From Cuneatibacter sp. NSJ-177 (GTDB lineage Bacteria > Bacillota > Clostridia > Lachnospirales > Lachnospiraceae): a stretch of DNA of 64,000 nucleotides. The DNA lies in the NCBI RefSeq assembly GCF_022867805.1, contig NZ_JALIFO010000006.1, forward strand, positions 868,001 to 932,000, given 5' to 3'. Made by a program: the position numbers and the translations under genes. This document shows positions 19,608-28,234 of this stretch, one piece after another (the first letter of the stretch is position 1; each line of letters opens with the position of its first letter). The notes below the pieces were generated by a model that made no database searches, was not told where the DNA came from, and saw nothing but the letters and a program-made list of their open reading frames with translations.

Positions 19608-20963
19608 ATGGAAAAGATTACAGTTTTAGATATTGCGGAAGCTGCCGGCGGACGGCTTTTATGCGGGAGGCCGGATACGCCGGTCAGAAATATCAGTATT
19701 GATTCCCGGAAGATGAAGGGGGAGGATCTCTTTGTGCCGATTATTGGAGCAAAGGTGGATGCCCACCGGTTCATCGAGGGCGCTTTTTCGGCTGGAGCGG
19801 CGGCCACTTTTACCTCAGAGCATGAGACCAAGGAGGACTCCCGCCCTTATATCTATGTAGAAGACACGGTAAAAGCGCTCCAGGCGCTGGGGGCTGCGTA
19901 CCGGAAGCGCCTGAGGATGCCGGTGATCGGCATTACCGGGAGCGTGGGAAAAACCACGACCAGAGAGATGGTGACCGCAGCGCTTTCCGCCGGGCGGAAG
20001 GTTACCGGAACCAGCGGCAACAGCAATGGCCAGTTGGGCGTGCCGATTTCCATCTGCGAGGCGGATTTGGCCGCGGAGGCGGCTGTTTTTGAGATGGGGA
20101 TGAGCGAGCCGGGAGAGATGCCGAAGATCGCGGCGGTGGCCCGGCCGGATCTTGCCGTGGTGACCAATATTGGGGTTTCCCACATTGAAAACTTGGGGTC
20201 ACGGGAAGGAATCTGCCGGGAGAAGATGCACATTACCGACGGATTCGGCCCGGAGAATACCGCTATTTTAAATGGGGAGGAACCGCTGCTTACGGCTTTC
20301 CGCGGGAAAACGGTCTTTCGGACCGTCTACTATGGGACCGGGCCGGACAATGATTATCGGGCGGAGAATGTCCGGGTGGAGAACGGCCGGACCTGCTTTA
20401 TGGTGAAAACGCCGAAAGAAACGATTTCTTTGTCCCTCGGAGTGCCAGGGCTTCACAATGTCATGAATGCTTTGGCTGCCTTGGCGGCGGCGGATGTGCT
20501 GGGCGTTCCTTTGACCCTTGCGGCCGGAAAACTTTCGGAGTTTTCCGGTTTTGCGAGAAGGCTGCAAATCGTGGATCGGAATGGCCTGACCTTGATCGAC
20601 GACAGTTACAACGCCAGTCCGGAGTCCATGCGGGCTGCACTGCAGGTTCTCTCCACCACAGAGACCGCCGGGCGGCGGGGGGCTGTGCTGGCGGATATGC
20701 TGGAGCTGGGGCCGGATTCGCCTAAGTTTCACGGCCAGGTGGGAGAGTTTGCCGCCGGGTGTCCGGTGGACCAATATTTCTTGATCGGAGCGCAGATCCG
20801 TTTTCTCGGGGAGGCGCTGGAGAAAGCGGGAAAGCCGGTGCTCTATTTTACGGATAATGTAACTGCGGCTGCGGCCGTGAAAGACTGGGCAAAGCCCGGC
20901 GATACGGTCTTGTTTAAGGGCTCCAACGGTATGAAGCTGGGAGAAGTCCTGAAAGAGCTGTGA
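19608..20963 (+). CDS. murF: UDP-N-acetylmuramoyl-tripeptide--D-alanyl-D-alanine ligase
   Basis: MurF (451 aa) attaches D-Ala-D-Ala to the UDP-MurNAc tripeptide, the last cytoplasmic step of the stem peptide. Motifs: SIDSRKMKGEDLFVPI in the N-terminal domain, ATP loop GSVGKTTTREM (about 108-118), EMGMSEPGEM, TNIGVSHIE, and LIDDSYNASPESM in the C-terminal domain. The ATG at 19608 has a weak ribosome-binding site, and an in-frame TTG at 19602 is possible. Its stop overlaps the GTG start of priA by 4 bp, so translation of the two is probably coupled. Confidence 0.95.
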   Translation: MEKITVLDIAEAAGGRLLCGRPDTPVRNISIDSRKMKGEDLFVPIIGAKVDAHRFIEGAFSAGAAATFTSEHETKEDSRPYIYVEDTVKALQALGAAYRKRLRMPVIGITGSVGKTTTREMVTAALSAGRKVTGTSGNSNGQLGVPISICEADLAAEAAVFEMGMSEPGEMPKIAAVARPDLAVVTNIGVSHIENLGSREGICREKMHITDGFGPENTAILNGEEPLLTAFRGKTVFRTVYYGTGPDNDYRAENVRVENGRTCFMVKTPKETISLSLGVPGLHNVMNALAALAAADVLGVPLTLAAGKLSEFSGFARRLQIVDRNGLTLIDDSYNASPESMRAALQVLSTTETAGRRGAVLADMLELGPDSPKFHGQVGEFAAGCPVDQYFLIGAQIRFLGEALEKAGKPVLYFTDNVTAAAAVKDWAKPGDTVLFKGSNGMKLGEVLKEL

Positions 20964-22927
20964 CAGAATTGAAATTTGCGAATATAATTGTAGACATTTC
21001 CCTGGAAAAACTGGATAAAACCTTTCAGTATAAAGTACCGGAAGCGCTCCGGGAAAGGCTGACGCCGGGCATGCAGGTGGTGGTTCCTTTTGGAAACCGT
21101 ACGCTGACCGGCTATGTGCTGGAATTGACCGATGAGTCAGAATTCGATGAGACGAAGACAAAAGAGATTCTTGGAATTTCCGAAAAATCGGTGCCCATCG
21201 AGTCCCAGCTGATTTCCCTGGCGGCCTGGATGAAAGATACCTACGGCTGCACGATGAATCAAGCGTTAAAGACGGTGCTTCCGACCAAGACGCGGGTAAA
21301 AGCGCGGAGTCCGCGGGTTGCGCAGACAGAACTTCCTGCAAAAACGACGGAGCCGGTCCGGCTGAACGAGGCGCAGGCGCAGGCAGTGGAAGGCATCTGT
21401 GCTTCCTACCCAAAGCCAGCCCTTCTTTTTGGCGTGACCGGAAGCGGAAAAACAGAAGTTTATATGGAGTTGATTGCCCGGATGCAGCGGGCGGGGAAGC
21501 AGACGATTCTTTTGATTCCAGAAATTTCTCTGACTTACCAGAACCTCCGCCGGTTTTACCAGCGGTTCGGGGACCGGGTCAGTGTGGTGAATTCCAGACT
21601 GTCGGCAGGTGAAAAATATCAGCATTTCGAGCAGGCGAGGCGCGGCGAAATCGATGTCATGATTGGGCCCCGCTCCGCGCTGTTTACTCCTTTTCCCAAC
21701 CTGGGATTAATCATCATGGACGAGGAGCACGAGGGGGCGTACCGCAGCGAGACCGCTCCCCGGTACTTGGCCTCGGAGGTGGCCCTGGAGAGGGCGAGGC
21801 TGGCCGGGGCCGGGGTGGTGTTCGGCTCGGCGACCCCTTCCCTGGAGACCTACACGAAGGCGATTGGCGGAATCTATGGATTATTCACGCTGCCCGCGAG
21901 GGCCAAGGCAGGAAGTCTGCTGCCCGTGGTTTCAATTGTGGATTTGCGGGAAGAATTGAGAGAGGGAAACAAAAGTATTTTCAGCCGCAAGCTGTCTGCC
22001 TTAATGGAAGACCGGCTGAAAAAAAAGGAGCAGGTGATGCTGTTTTTGAACCGGCGGGGGTACGCGGGATTTTTGTCCTGCCGCTCCTGCGGCATAGCCA
22101 TCAAATGCCCCCATTGTGATGTGGCACTGACTTCCCATAAAAACGGCGCCCTGGTCTGCCATTACTGCGGGCACACGGAGCCCATGCCGGACCGCTGCCC
22201 TTCCTGCGGCTCCCCGTATATTGCCGGTTTCGGCATCGGGACCCAGAAGGTGGAAACCATGGTGAAGAAACGTTTTCCGGAGGCGCGGACTTTGCGCATG
22301 GACCTGGACACCACCGGGAGAAAAGACAGTCATTCCAAACTTCTTTCGGCATTTGCGGACGGGGAGGCGGACATTTTAATCGGAACCCAGATGATCGTCA
22401 AAGGGCACGATTTTCCAAAAGTAACATTGATGGGAGTATTGGCTGCGGACCTTTCTCTCTACAGCAATGATTTCCGGGCGGTGGAGCGGACCTTTCAGCT
22501 TCTGACTCAGGCGGCCGGGAGAGCCGGACGGGGGGCCGATGCCGGGGAGGTCGTGATCCAGACCTACAGCCCGGACAACTATGGGATCAAAGCTGCCGCC
22601 AGACAGGATTATCCCGGCTTTTACGCGCAGGAAATGCTTTATCGGAAACTCTTATCCTACCCGCCCGCGGGAGCGATGCTTTCGGTGCTGGTGACTTCAT
22701 CGAAGGAGGAGGCGGCACAGGCGGAAGCGGAAGAGATCGCCAGGGATATCAAAGAACATTTTCCCGACGTAGCGGTCATCGGGCCGTCGGATGCGGGGAT
22801 TTCGAGAATTCAGGATATATACCGGAAAATGATTTATCTGAAGCATCCCCGGCGGGAACGCCTTTTAGAAGTCCGGCGGCGGGAGGAGGCTTCCCACGGA
22901 ATACAGGTACAAATGGATTTACTATGA
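20960..22927 (+). CDS. priA: Primosomal replication-restart helicase PriA, lacking the winged-helix domain
   Basis: PriA reloads the replisome at stalled forks. The 655-residue protein has the N-terminal 3'-DNA-binding domain (1-105), the helicase core with Walker A GVTGSGKTE (158-166) and MDEEHEGAY, and the zinc region CRSCGIAIKCPHCD...CHYCGH...CPSCGS. Helicase motifs IGTQMIVKGHDF and QAAGRAGRG are also present. Walker A lies about 66 residues earlier than in E. coli PriA. The gap is at residues 110-135, where the winged helix should be. The last codons and TGA stop lie inside a palindromic repeat (22918-22975), which probably rewrote the C-terminus. Confidence 0.93.
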   Translation: MTELKFANIIVDISLEKLDKTFQYKVPEALRERLTPGMQVVVPFGNRTLTGYVLELTDESEFDETKTKEILGISEKSVPIESQLISLAAWMKDTYGCTMNQALKTVLPTKTRVKARSPRVAQTELPAKTTEPVRLNEAQAQAVEGICASYPKPALLFGVTGSGKTEVYMELIARMQRAGKQTILLIPEISLTYQNLRRFYQRFGDRVSVVNSRLSAGEKYQHFEQARRGEIDVMIGPRSALFTPFPNLGLIIMDEEHEGAYRSETAPRYLASEVALERARLAGAGVVFGSATPSLETYTKAIGGIYGLFTLPARAKAGSLLPVVSIVDLREELREGNKSIFSRKLSALMEDRLKKKEQVMLFLNRRGYAGFLSCRSCGIAIKCPHCDVALTSHKNGALVCHYCGHTEPMPDRCPSCGSPYIAGFGIGTQKVETMVKKRFPEARTLRMDLDTTGRKDSHSKLLSAFADGEADILIGTQMIVKGHDFPKVTLMGVLAADLSLYSNDFRAVERTFQLLTQAAGRAGRGADAGEVVIQTYSPDNYGIKAAARQDYPGFYAQEMLYRKLLSYPPAGAMLSVLVTSSKEEAAQAEAEEIARDIKEHFPDVAVIGPSDAGISRIQDIYRKMIYLKHPRRERLLEVRRREEASHGIQVQMDLL

Positions 22928-23094
22928 AACTCAGCGAAGCAGAGCCGGCAGGCGATAGCTGAGTGCTATGTTTCATGTATGCAGCGCGCTTAGCGAGGAC
23001 GAGCCCGCAGGGCGACAGACGAGCTTAGCAGAGTCGTTTACTATGAAACTCAGCGAAGCAGAGCCGAAAGGCGATAGCTGAGCGCTGCGTTTCA
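22918..23094. repeat. Palindromic repeat pair with a related middle unit, between priA and def
   Basis: Two 58-bp copies, 22918-22975 and 23037-23094, match at 53 of 58 positions and are 119 bp apart. Each can fold by TGAAAC/GTTTCA and CTCAGC/GCTGAG arms around a GCGAAGCAGAGCC core. The DNA between them contains a third, diverged unit (about 22988-23031) with the same order of CTTAGCGAG, GAGCC, GGGCGA and GCTTAG blocks. The first copy supplies the priA stop codon. This resembles REP-type intergenic palindromes; mobility is not shown. Confidence 0.8.
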
Positions 23095-23133
23095 CGAAAG
23101 AGAATATTTGAGGAATAGATGAGGAGGAAGAAA

Positions 23134-23601
23134 ATGGCGATTCGGAATATTCGGGAAATGGGAGACGAGGTGCTCCGCAAGCACTGCAAACCGGTGAAGG
23201 AAATGACGCCGCGGCTGCGCGGAATTATCGAAGATATGTTTGAAACCATGTACGAGGCCTACGGTGTGGGGCTGGCGGGACCTCAGGTGGGAGTTTTAAA
23301 ACAGATCGTGGTTATCGACGTGGACGGGGAGCATCCTCTGGTGCTGATCAATCCGGAGATCCTTGAAACCGACGGCTCCCAGACCGGAAGCGAGGGCTGC
23401 CTCAGTGTTCCCGGAAAGCACGCCACGGTGACGAGGCCTAACTATGTGAAGGTGAAAGCTCAGGATATCAATATGAATTGGTTTGAGCTGGAAGGCACGG
23501 AGCTTTTGGCCCGCGCGATCTGTCATGAGTGCGACCATCTGGAAGGGATTCTTTACGTGGATAAGAAGGAAGGCCCGCTGATGGATAACGAGGAAGATTG
23601 A
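23134..23601 (+). CDS. def: Peptide deformylase
   Basis: A 155-residue Fe2+/Zn2+ enzyme that removes the formyl group from nascent proteins. The three family motifs are present: GVGLAGPQ (44-51; the usual second Ala is Gly), EGCLS (87-91) with the metal Cys89, and HECDH (131-135) with the catalytic Glu132. The start at ATG 23134 follows AGGAGGA; an in-frame ATG at 23119 overlaps that site and is rejected. In many clostridia fmt follows def; here a ferredoxin-type gene follows instead. Confidence 0.96.
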   Translation: MAIRNIREMGDEVLRKHCKPVKEMTPRLRGIIEDMFETMYEAYGVGLAGPQVGVLKQIVVIDVDGEHPLVLINPEILETDGSQTGSEGCLSVPGKHATVTRPNYVKVKAQDINMNWFELEGTELLARAICHECDHLEGILYVDKKEGPLMDNEED

Positions 23602-23656
23602 TCGAACGCTTTAAAGCAGATCGTTTTCCCAAACAGAGCCGAGGAAAGGATGCGTT

Positions 23657-24970
23657 ATGGGACATTTGACGGCAAAGGACGCTTATAAAAGCCTGGAAGA
23701 GCGAATCAACTGGTTCACGCAGGGAGCGCCGCCGACGGAAACACTCTATCAGATTCTGCGGGTCCTGTACTCGGAAGAAGAAGCCAAGTGGATGGCCCTT
23801 CTCCCGATCCGGCCTTTTACAGTGAAGAAGGCCGCGCGGGTCTGGGATACCAGCGAGGCTAAGGCAGAGCGGTTTTTGAATCATCTCTGTGAAAAGGCTC
23901 TCCTGGTGGACTCAGAGTATGAGGGCATCCGGAAGTTTGTGATGCCGCCGCCGATGGCCGGATTCTTCGAATTTGCCCTGATGCGGACCAGAGGGGATAT
24001 CGATCAGAAATATCTCAGCGAACTCTACTATCAGTACATGAATGTGGAGGAAGATTTCATCAAAGACCTTTTCTGGGCCACGGAAACCAAACTGGGCCGG
24101 GTTTATGTCCAGGAACCGGTGCTGACGAACCGGCAGACCAACCACATTCTGGATTATGAGAGAGCCAGCCATATCATAGACGAAGCTTCCCATATCGGCC
24201 TTGGCACCTGCTACTGCCGCCATAAGGCGTTTCATGCCGGACATCCCTGTGAGATCGACGCTCCCTGGGATGTTTGTCTGACCTTCGGCAATGTGGCGCG
24301 TTCCCTGGCGGAGCACGGCGGCCATGCGCGTCTTATCTCGAAGGAGGAGGCCATGGACGCCTTGGAACGCTCTTATGAAGCGAATCTGGTGCAGATCGGG
24401 GAAAACGTCAGGGAGGATCCTGCCTTTATCTGCAACTGCTGCGGGTGCTGCTGTGAGGCTCTGCAGGCGGCAAGGCGTTTTAGGCCGATGCAGCCGGTTG
24501 CTACGACCAATTATCTGCCGCAGATCTCCTGGGACAAGTGCGTGGCCTGCGGGAAATGCGCCAAGGTTTGTCCGATTCTGGCCATTGAAATCAAGGAGAG
24601 CAAAAAGAAGGGGAAGAAACGGGCGGTGGTGGATACGGATATCTGCCTGGGCTGCGGCGTCTGTGCCAGGAACTGTTCCTTTGGCGCCATTGAGATGAAG
24701 CGGCGGCCGATCCAGGTGGTGACGCCGGTCACCAGCACCCACCGGTTTGTGCTCCAGGCGATTGAAAAGGGGACGCTGCCGAATCTGATTTTTGACAATC
24801 AGGCGTTTGCCAGCCACCGGGCCATGGCGGCCGTGTTCGGTGTGATTTTAAAGCTGCCGCCGTTAAAACAGGCGTTAGCCAGCAAGCAGCTCAAGTCCGT
24901 GTATCTGGACCGCCTTCTTTCTAGTCTGTTGAATACGGAGAGGAAAAAAGAAGAGAAACCAGCGGAGTAG
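23657..24970 (+). CDS. Multi-cluster 4Fe-4S ferredoxin-type protein
   Basis: A 437-residue soluble iron-sulfur protein of unknown role. The N-terminal 200 residues contain a winged-helix-like segment (about 45-90: PFTVKKAARVWDTSEAKAERFL). They are followed by CYCRHKAFHAGHPC and by CNCCGCCCEA, cysteine sets that could hold another cluster. A classical 2x[4Fe-4S] ferredoxin domain follows (CVACGKCAKVCP and CLGCGVCARNC). The tail is hydrophobic but not clearly membrane-spanning. The family is annotated in anaerobes only as 4Fe-4S binding protein. It lies 55 bp after def with its own AGGAAAGGA site and ends at a strong terminator. Confidence 0.85.
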   Translation: MGHLTAKDAYKSLEERINWFTQGAPPTETLYQILRVLYSEEEAKWMALLPIRPFTVKKAARVWDTSEAKAERFLNHLCEKALLVDSEYEGIRKFVMPPPMAGFFEFALMRTRGDIDQKYLSELYYQYMNVEEDFIKDLFWATETKLGRVYVQEPVLTNRQTNHILDYERASHIIDEASHIGLGTCYCRHKAFHAGHPCEIDAPWDVCLTFGNVARSLAEHGGHARLISKEEAMDALERSYEANLVQIGENVREDPAFICNCCGCCCEALQAARRFRPMQPVATTNYLPQISWDKCVACGKCAKVCPILAIEIKESKKKGKKRAVVDTDICLGCGVCARNCSFGAIEMKRRPIQVVTPVTSTHRFVLQAIEKGTLPNLIFDNQAFASHRAMAAVFGVILKLPPLKQALASKQLKSVYLDRLLSSLLNTERKKEEKPAE

Positions 24971-25013
24971 CAGGCAGACTCTAAAGCACGGGGGAAAATC
25001 CCCATGATAACGG

Positions 25014-25059
25014 AAAGCTGTATGGAACCGGAAATTTACCGGAGTCCATACAGCTTTTT
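25014..25059 (+). terminator. Strong intrinsic terminator after the ferredoxin-type gene
   Basis: AAAGCTGTATGGA (25014-25026) pairs with TCCATACAGCTTT (25045-25057), with an inner CCGG/CCGG pair, and ends in TTTTT. Just after it lies the perfect palindrome TAGGAA-A-TTCCTA (25066-25078). Confidence 0.93.
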
Positions 25060-25107
25060 GTATCATAGGAAATTCCTAGAAATTTCCAACACCGCTGTTA
25101 GCTTTCA

Positions 25108-25281
25108 TCACGTGGTTACGTCCCGTTTCCAGCCGGGGCCGGGATCTTCCAGGGGCTGACTTTCCTCCCCGGGTGTTTGGGGCGGGACTTCAGTCCAGAC
25201 ATTATCACTTTTCGGCAGGTCGATTTCAGGAATATCCTGATCACCGTAGTCAAATTCGTGGGGCCGGTTATTTTCTTGCAT
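25108..25281 (-). CDS. Small acidic hypothetical protein
   Basis: A 57-residue protein rich in Asp, Glu and Pro, beginning MQENNRPHEFDYGDQD. The chosen ATG is preceded by GGAGGGAAAC, a good ribosome-binding site that excludes the ATG four codons upstream. I see no transmembrane helix, signal peptide or metal motif. It follows another tiny gene by 50 bp on the same strand. I do not recognise a family. Confidence 0.5.
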   Translation of the reverse strand: MQENNRPHEFDYGDQDIPEIDLPKSDNVWTEVPPQTPGEESQPLEDPGPGWKRDVTT

Positions 25282-25331
25282 GTTTCCCTCCATTTCATTT
25301 TATTACACCGCACAGGCGGCAGGGGACTTTC

Positions 25332-25565
25332 TCATTGTTTTTTCTGATAAGCAACCAGAATAAGCTCTTTTCCGGCCATCCGGGACAGCTCGGCTTCCTG
25401 TTTTTGCAGTTCTTTACAGCAGTCTTCGCTGATCTTAGCGGGCGGACAGGCTTTGAGGTACTCCCGGTCTTCCTGTTCCAGCACGCTTTGCATGGCCTTT
25501 TCCCGGAGCGCTTCCTCGCAGGCCGCCGGCAGATCAACGGCGGAATCGTTCATTTTCAAATCCAA
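25332..25565 (-). CDS. Small hypothetical protein with TTG start
   Basis: A 77-residue protein. The near-perfect AAAGGAGG is 8 nt from a TTG at 25565; the sequence then reads LDLKMNDSAVDLPAACEEAL (first residue decoded as Met). Most of the protein is predicted helix with two cysteines (CPP and DCCKEL). It ends GKELILVAYQKKQ. No family is recognised. It is transcribed away from the LysR gene and may be that regulator's target. Confidence 0.55.
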   Translation of the reverse strand: MDLKMNDSAVDLPAACEEALREKAMQSVLEQEDREYLKACPPAKISEDCCKELQKQEAELSRMAGKELILVAYQKKQ

Positions 25566-25710
25566 TGGACACACCTCCTTTTTCCTATTTTGCCGGAAGA
25601 CGGCGGATTTTATTCCTGCCAAGCGATGGGCAAGCGGACCGGCCGGCAAATCTGTTTAGCAAATGCAATTTTTTTCTTGATGCAGGAAAGTTTCCAGGAA
25701 AGAAATCCCT

Positions 25711-25775
25711 TTGACAACTTCTTTTTCCTATGATACGCTTTTCGCTAGTAGGAAAGATAGGTGAAATCCATAGGA
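25711..25775 (+). promoter_or_regulatory. Promoter of the LysR gene 25789
   Basis: TTGACA (25711-25716), 17-bp spacer, TACGCT (25734-25739). The -10 region sits between TTTCCTA (25724-25730) and TAGGAAA (about 25749-25755), an inverted repeat that may be an autoregulatory operator. The ribosome-binding site is AGGAGG (25772-25777). Confidence 0.6.
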
Positions 25776-25788
25776 GGTGGGACTTGCC

Positions 25789-26694
25789 ATGGATATGGAA
25801 CAGGTCAAATGCGTCTTGGCGGTGGAGAGTTACAAAACATTTCTGGATGCTTCTTTTCATTTAAACCGTTCCCAGTCGTCGGTATCGAAAAGTATTCAGC
25901 GTCTGGAAGAAGAGTTGGGAATCCGCCTGTTCGACCGCACGACGCGCCGGGTGGAGCTGACGCCGGCGGGCCGGGATTTTGTAGAGTTGGGAAGGCAGAT
26001 CCTGATTTGTTATGAAGGGATCCTCCGGTCGGCCCAGGCGCACCAGAAGGAGGAATTCGGCCATCTGCGCATCGGCAGTATCTATTTTGGACGGAACAGC
26101 CGTCTGGACCCCTTGATTGCGGAATTTGTCCGGCAGTATCCGTCTGTCGAGATCGACATGAGGGAGGGGATGACCACGCCGCTGATGCAGGCGCTTCGGG
26201 CCAAAGAACTGGATGTGGTGTTTGTGTCCAGTATGTACCTGAATAACGGCAGCCCGCAGAATTTTTCCAGCGATCCGGAATACCACGCCTATTCCTGTTT
26301 CCGGGATCTCTACTATGTGGTGATGAGCAAAGACCATCCCCTGGCGGAGCGGGAGATGTTAGACTATCAAGATTTGGAAGGGGAAGCGTTGATCGCTACG
26401 GACCGGGCCATGGACGTGTATCACCGGGCGGTCTCAAAGGCTTTTGAGTCCCACGGGGTTCCGTTTACGATTTCCATGTACTGCAATTCTGTCCGGTCGG
26501 TTTTATATATGGTGTCCCAGAATCTGGGGATCGCCATCTTGTCCAAACTGGTTATCGAGGAATCGGATGATCTGAGAATCGTTCCGATGCGGGATCCCCT
26601 GGTCAGGGACACCCAGATGGTAATTTTGAATCAGAAAAACACCCCGCCCCATATCCGGGCTTTTTTCCAGTTTGTCCAGGGCCAGGAACTGTGA
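25789..26694 (+). CDS. LysR-family transcriptional regulator
   Basis: A 301-residue regulator. The N-terminal winged helix-turn-helix includes VLAVESYKTFLDASFHLNRS, SVSKSIQRLEEELG and LFDRTTRRVELTPAG (residues 8-62). The remaining 220 residues are the periplasmic-binding-like effector domain. The ATG at 25789 lies 11 nt after AGGAGG; an in-frame GTG at 25777 overlaps that site and is unlikely. It is divergent from two tiny genes and convergent with the FAD oxidoreductase. Its promoter resembles that of the Moco enzyme gene at 30018, suggesting the two may be controlled together. Effector unknown. Confidence 0.93.
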   Translation: MDMEQVKCVLAVESYKTFLDASFHLNRSQSSVSKSIQRLEEELGIRLFDRTTRRVELTPAGRDFVELGRQILICYEGILRSAQAHQKEEFGHLRIGSIYFGRNSRLDPLIAEFVRQYPSVEIDMREGMTTPLMQALRAKELDVVFVSSMYLNNGSPQNFSSDPEYHAYSCFRDLYYVVMSKDHPLAEREMLDYQDLEGEALIATDRAMDVYHRAVSKAFESHGVPFTISMYCNSVRSVLYMVSQNLGIAILSKLVIEESDDLRIVPMRDPLVRDTQMVILNQKNTPPHIRAFFQFVQGQEL

Positions 26695-26798
26695 ATCAGG
26701 CAATCAGCCGAAAGCCCCAGGCTCGATGTTTCTGCTATTGTCCAGCGGCAGGAACGCATCGTCCCGGATCGGATCCGCCTGAGACGCATGGAGCAGAG

Positions 26799-26898
26799 AA
26801 AAGGACCGCTGCGAAACGAAGATTCCGATCAGATTTTCTCTTGGCTTACCAGCTGGAAAATCTTGTGGAAGTGTTTCGTTTGGCAGCAGTCCTTTTTT
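26799..26898. terminator. Long imperfect hairpin between convergent genes
   Basis: AAAAGGAC (26799-26806), GCTGC (26808-26812) and AAACGAA (26814-26820) pair in order with TTCGTTT (26875-26881), GCAGC (26883-26887) and GTCCTTTT (26889-26896). Inside, AGATTTTC (26831-26838) pairs with GAAAATCT (26856-26863). Six T residues end the structure on the plus strand, so it should terminate the LysR transcript. The A-rich left side may also serve the minus strand. Confidence 0.75.
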
Positions 26899-26919
26899 GA
26901 TTCAAGGAGGATATCTGGT

Positions 26920-28170
26920 TTACAGCAGTTTTTCTTTTAGAATTTTTCCATCCAACTCATTGGCTGCGCAGCCCTGGTTCAGCGACTCCGCAGCGGCCAG
27001 ACCGGCGGCTTCTCCCAGGCGCATGCAGGTGATCATCACCCGGATGCAGGCATGGGCCTCATATTCGGCGGAGATACAGCGTCCGGCCAGAATCAAATTG
27101 GAAATCTCGTCGGTGACCTGAGAACGATAGGGGATGTAGAATACCCCGGTGTTGGGCTTGACGACCCGGCTGGAAACCCCGTCGGTATCGTGGATATCGA
27201 TGGGGTAGGAGCTCTTTGCCACCGCATCTTCGAAGAGGCGGCCTTCCAAGACATCTTCATTGGTCAGCACATATTTGCCCATGATCCGGCGGGAATCCCG
27301 CAGACCAGTAAAATCGCCGGAGGCAACGAGGAAGGAGTGCTCAAAGCCAGGCACGTTCTCAATGAAGAAGCGGCTGATTTTACGGATTTGGCGTCTGGCT
27401 TCCATCTCCGCTTTGCTCCAGGCAAAGGTATCCAGAGGATTGATTTCCAGCCGGCTCATATTGGAGTACAGAACGCCGCTCGGAAGAGGACGGGCCAGCA
27501 GGTTGTTGACATAAAGGCAGCCTTCGGCGATTCCTTTTGCCGCCAATTCTTCCTTTTCTTTCTGACTGACCTTGGCATACCGCTCCTGGTCGACGTTCAT
27601 CATCTTATATATCAGGCTGCCGGGCTGAAGGACTCCGTTTTCATCGCCCATTTTCCAGGGACAGCCGCAGGATACTGCGACGGATCCGTGGAAGGTGGCG
27701 TCGATGACAATGTCTCCGGTCACAGTCTGGATTCCTTCCTCATTGTGGATGCGCAGTCCGGTGATTTTGCCGTCCGACGTCTCGGCGCCGATGACCCGCG
27801 TGTGGAAAAGTACGTCTACCCCTGCTTCACAGACCAAATTGTCAATGACATCCTTTAGGACATCCGATTCATAGGGGATCACCAATACGCCCAAATCTTT
27901 ATTCCCGGACAGGTAAATCTGTTCGATTCCTTTGCTCCCGCCGGCTGCGGTCAGTCCGTCGAGCACGGCGCGGATGATGCCTTTTTGCGGAATCTGGTCC
28001 TCCCCATTGGCAAAGCCCAGAAATTGGCAAATTTGAGCGCCGGTGGCGGTGCCGCCGAGATAGGCCTTTTCCTCGATCAGTAAAGTCTTTTTTCCGGCTT
28101 TTGCCGCGGTGACGGCAGCCGCAAATCCTGCGGTGCCGCCACCGGCGACGATAACTTCATAATGCAGCAT
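26920..28170 (-). CDS. FAD-dependent oxidoreductase
   Basis: A 416-residue flavoprotein of the FAD_oxidored type. The N-terminal Rossmann motif is VIVAGGGTAGFAAAVTAAKAG (VAGGGTAG, residues 8-15), the FAD-ribose glutamate follows in LLIEEKAYLGGTA, and DATFHGSVAVSCGCP is in the middle. The C-terminal FAD segment is NLILAGRCISAEYEAHACIR. No iron-sulfur or redox cysteine pair is obvious. It is cotranscribed with, and downstream of, an SLC13-type carrier, so it probably oxidises or reduces the imported acid. An AGCGGCAA/TTGCCGCT hairpin (28199-28219) lies between the two genes. Confidence 0.88.
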   Translation of the reverse strand: MLHYEVIVAGGGTAGFAAAVTAAKAGKKTLLIEEKAYLGGTATGAQICQFLGFANGEDQIPQKGIIRAVLDGLTAAGGSKGIEQIYLSGNKDLGVLVIPYESDVLKDVIDNLVCEAGVDVLFHTRVIGAETSDGKITGLRIHNEEGIQTVTGDIVIDATFHGSVAVSCGCPWKMGDENGVLQPGSLIYKMMNVDQERYAKVSQKEKEELAAKGIAEGCLYVNNLLARPLPSGVLYSNMSRLEINPLDTFAWSKAEMEARRQIRKISRFFIENVPGFEHSFLVASGDFTGLRDSRRIMGKYVLTNEDVLEGRLFEDAVAKSSYPIDIHDTDGVSSRVVKPNTGVFYIPYRSQVTDEISNLILAGRCISAEYEAHACIRVMITCMRLGEAAGLAAAESLNQGCAANELDGKILKEKLL

Positions 28171-28234
28171 AGAAAACCTCTCTTCGTTTCATGGTTGCAG
28201 CGGCAAATGGATTGCCGCTCACGGATTCTGTTTG

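Noticed and set aside
26691-26900. 69-codon frame after the LysR gene
   Set aside because: It overlaps the long hairpin terminator and has no independent start signal.
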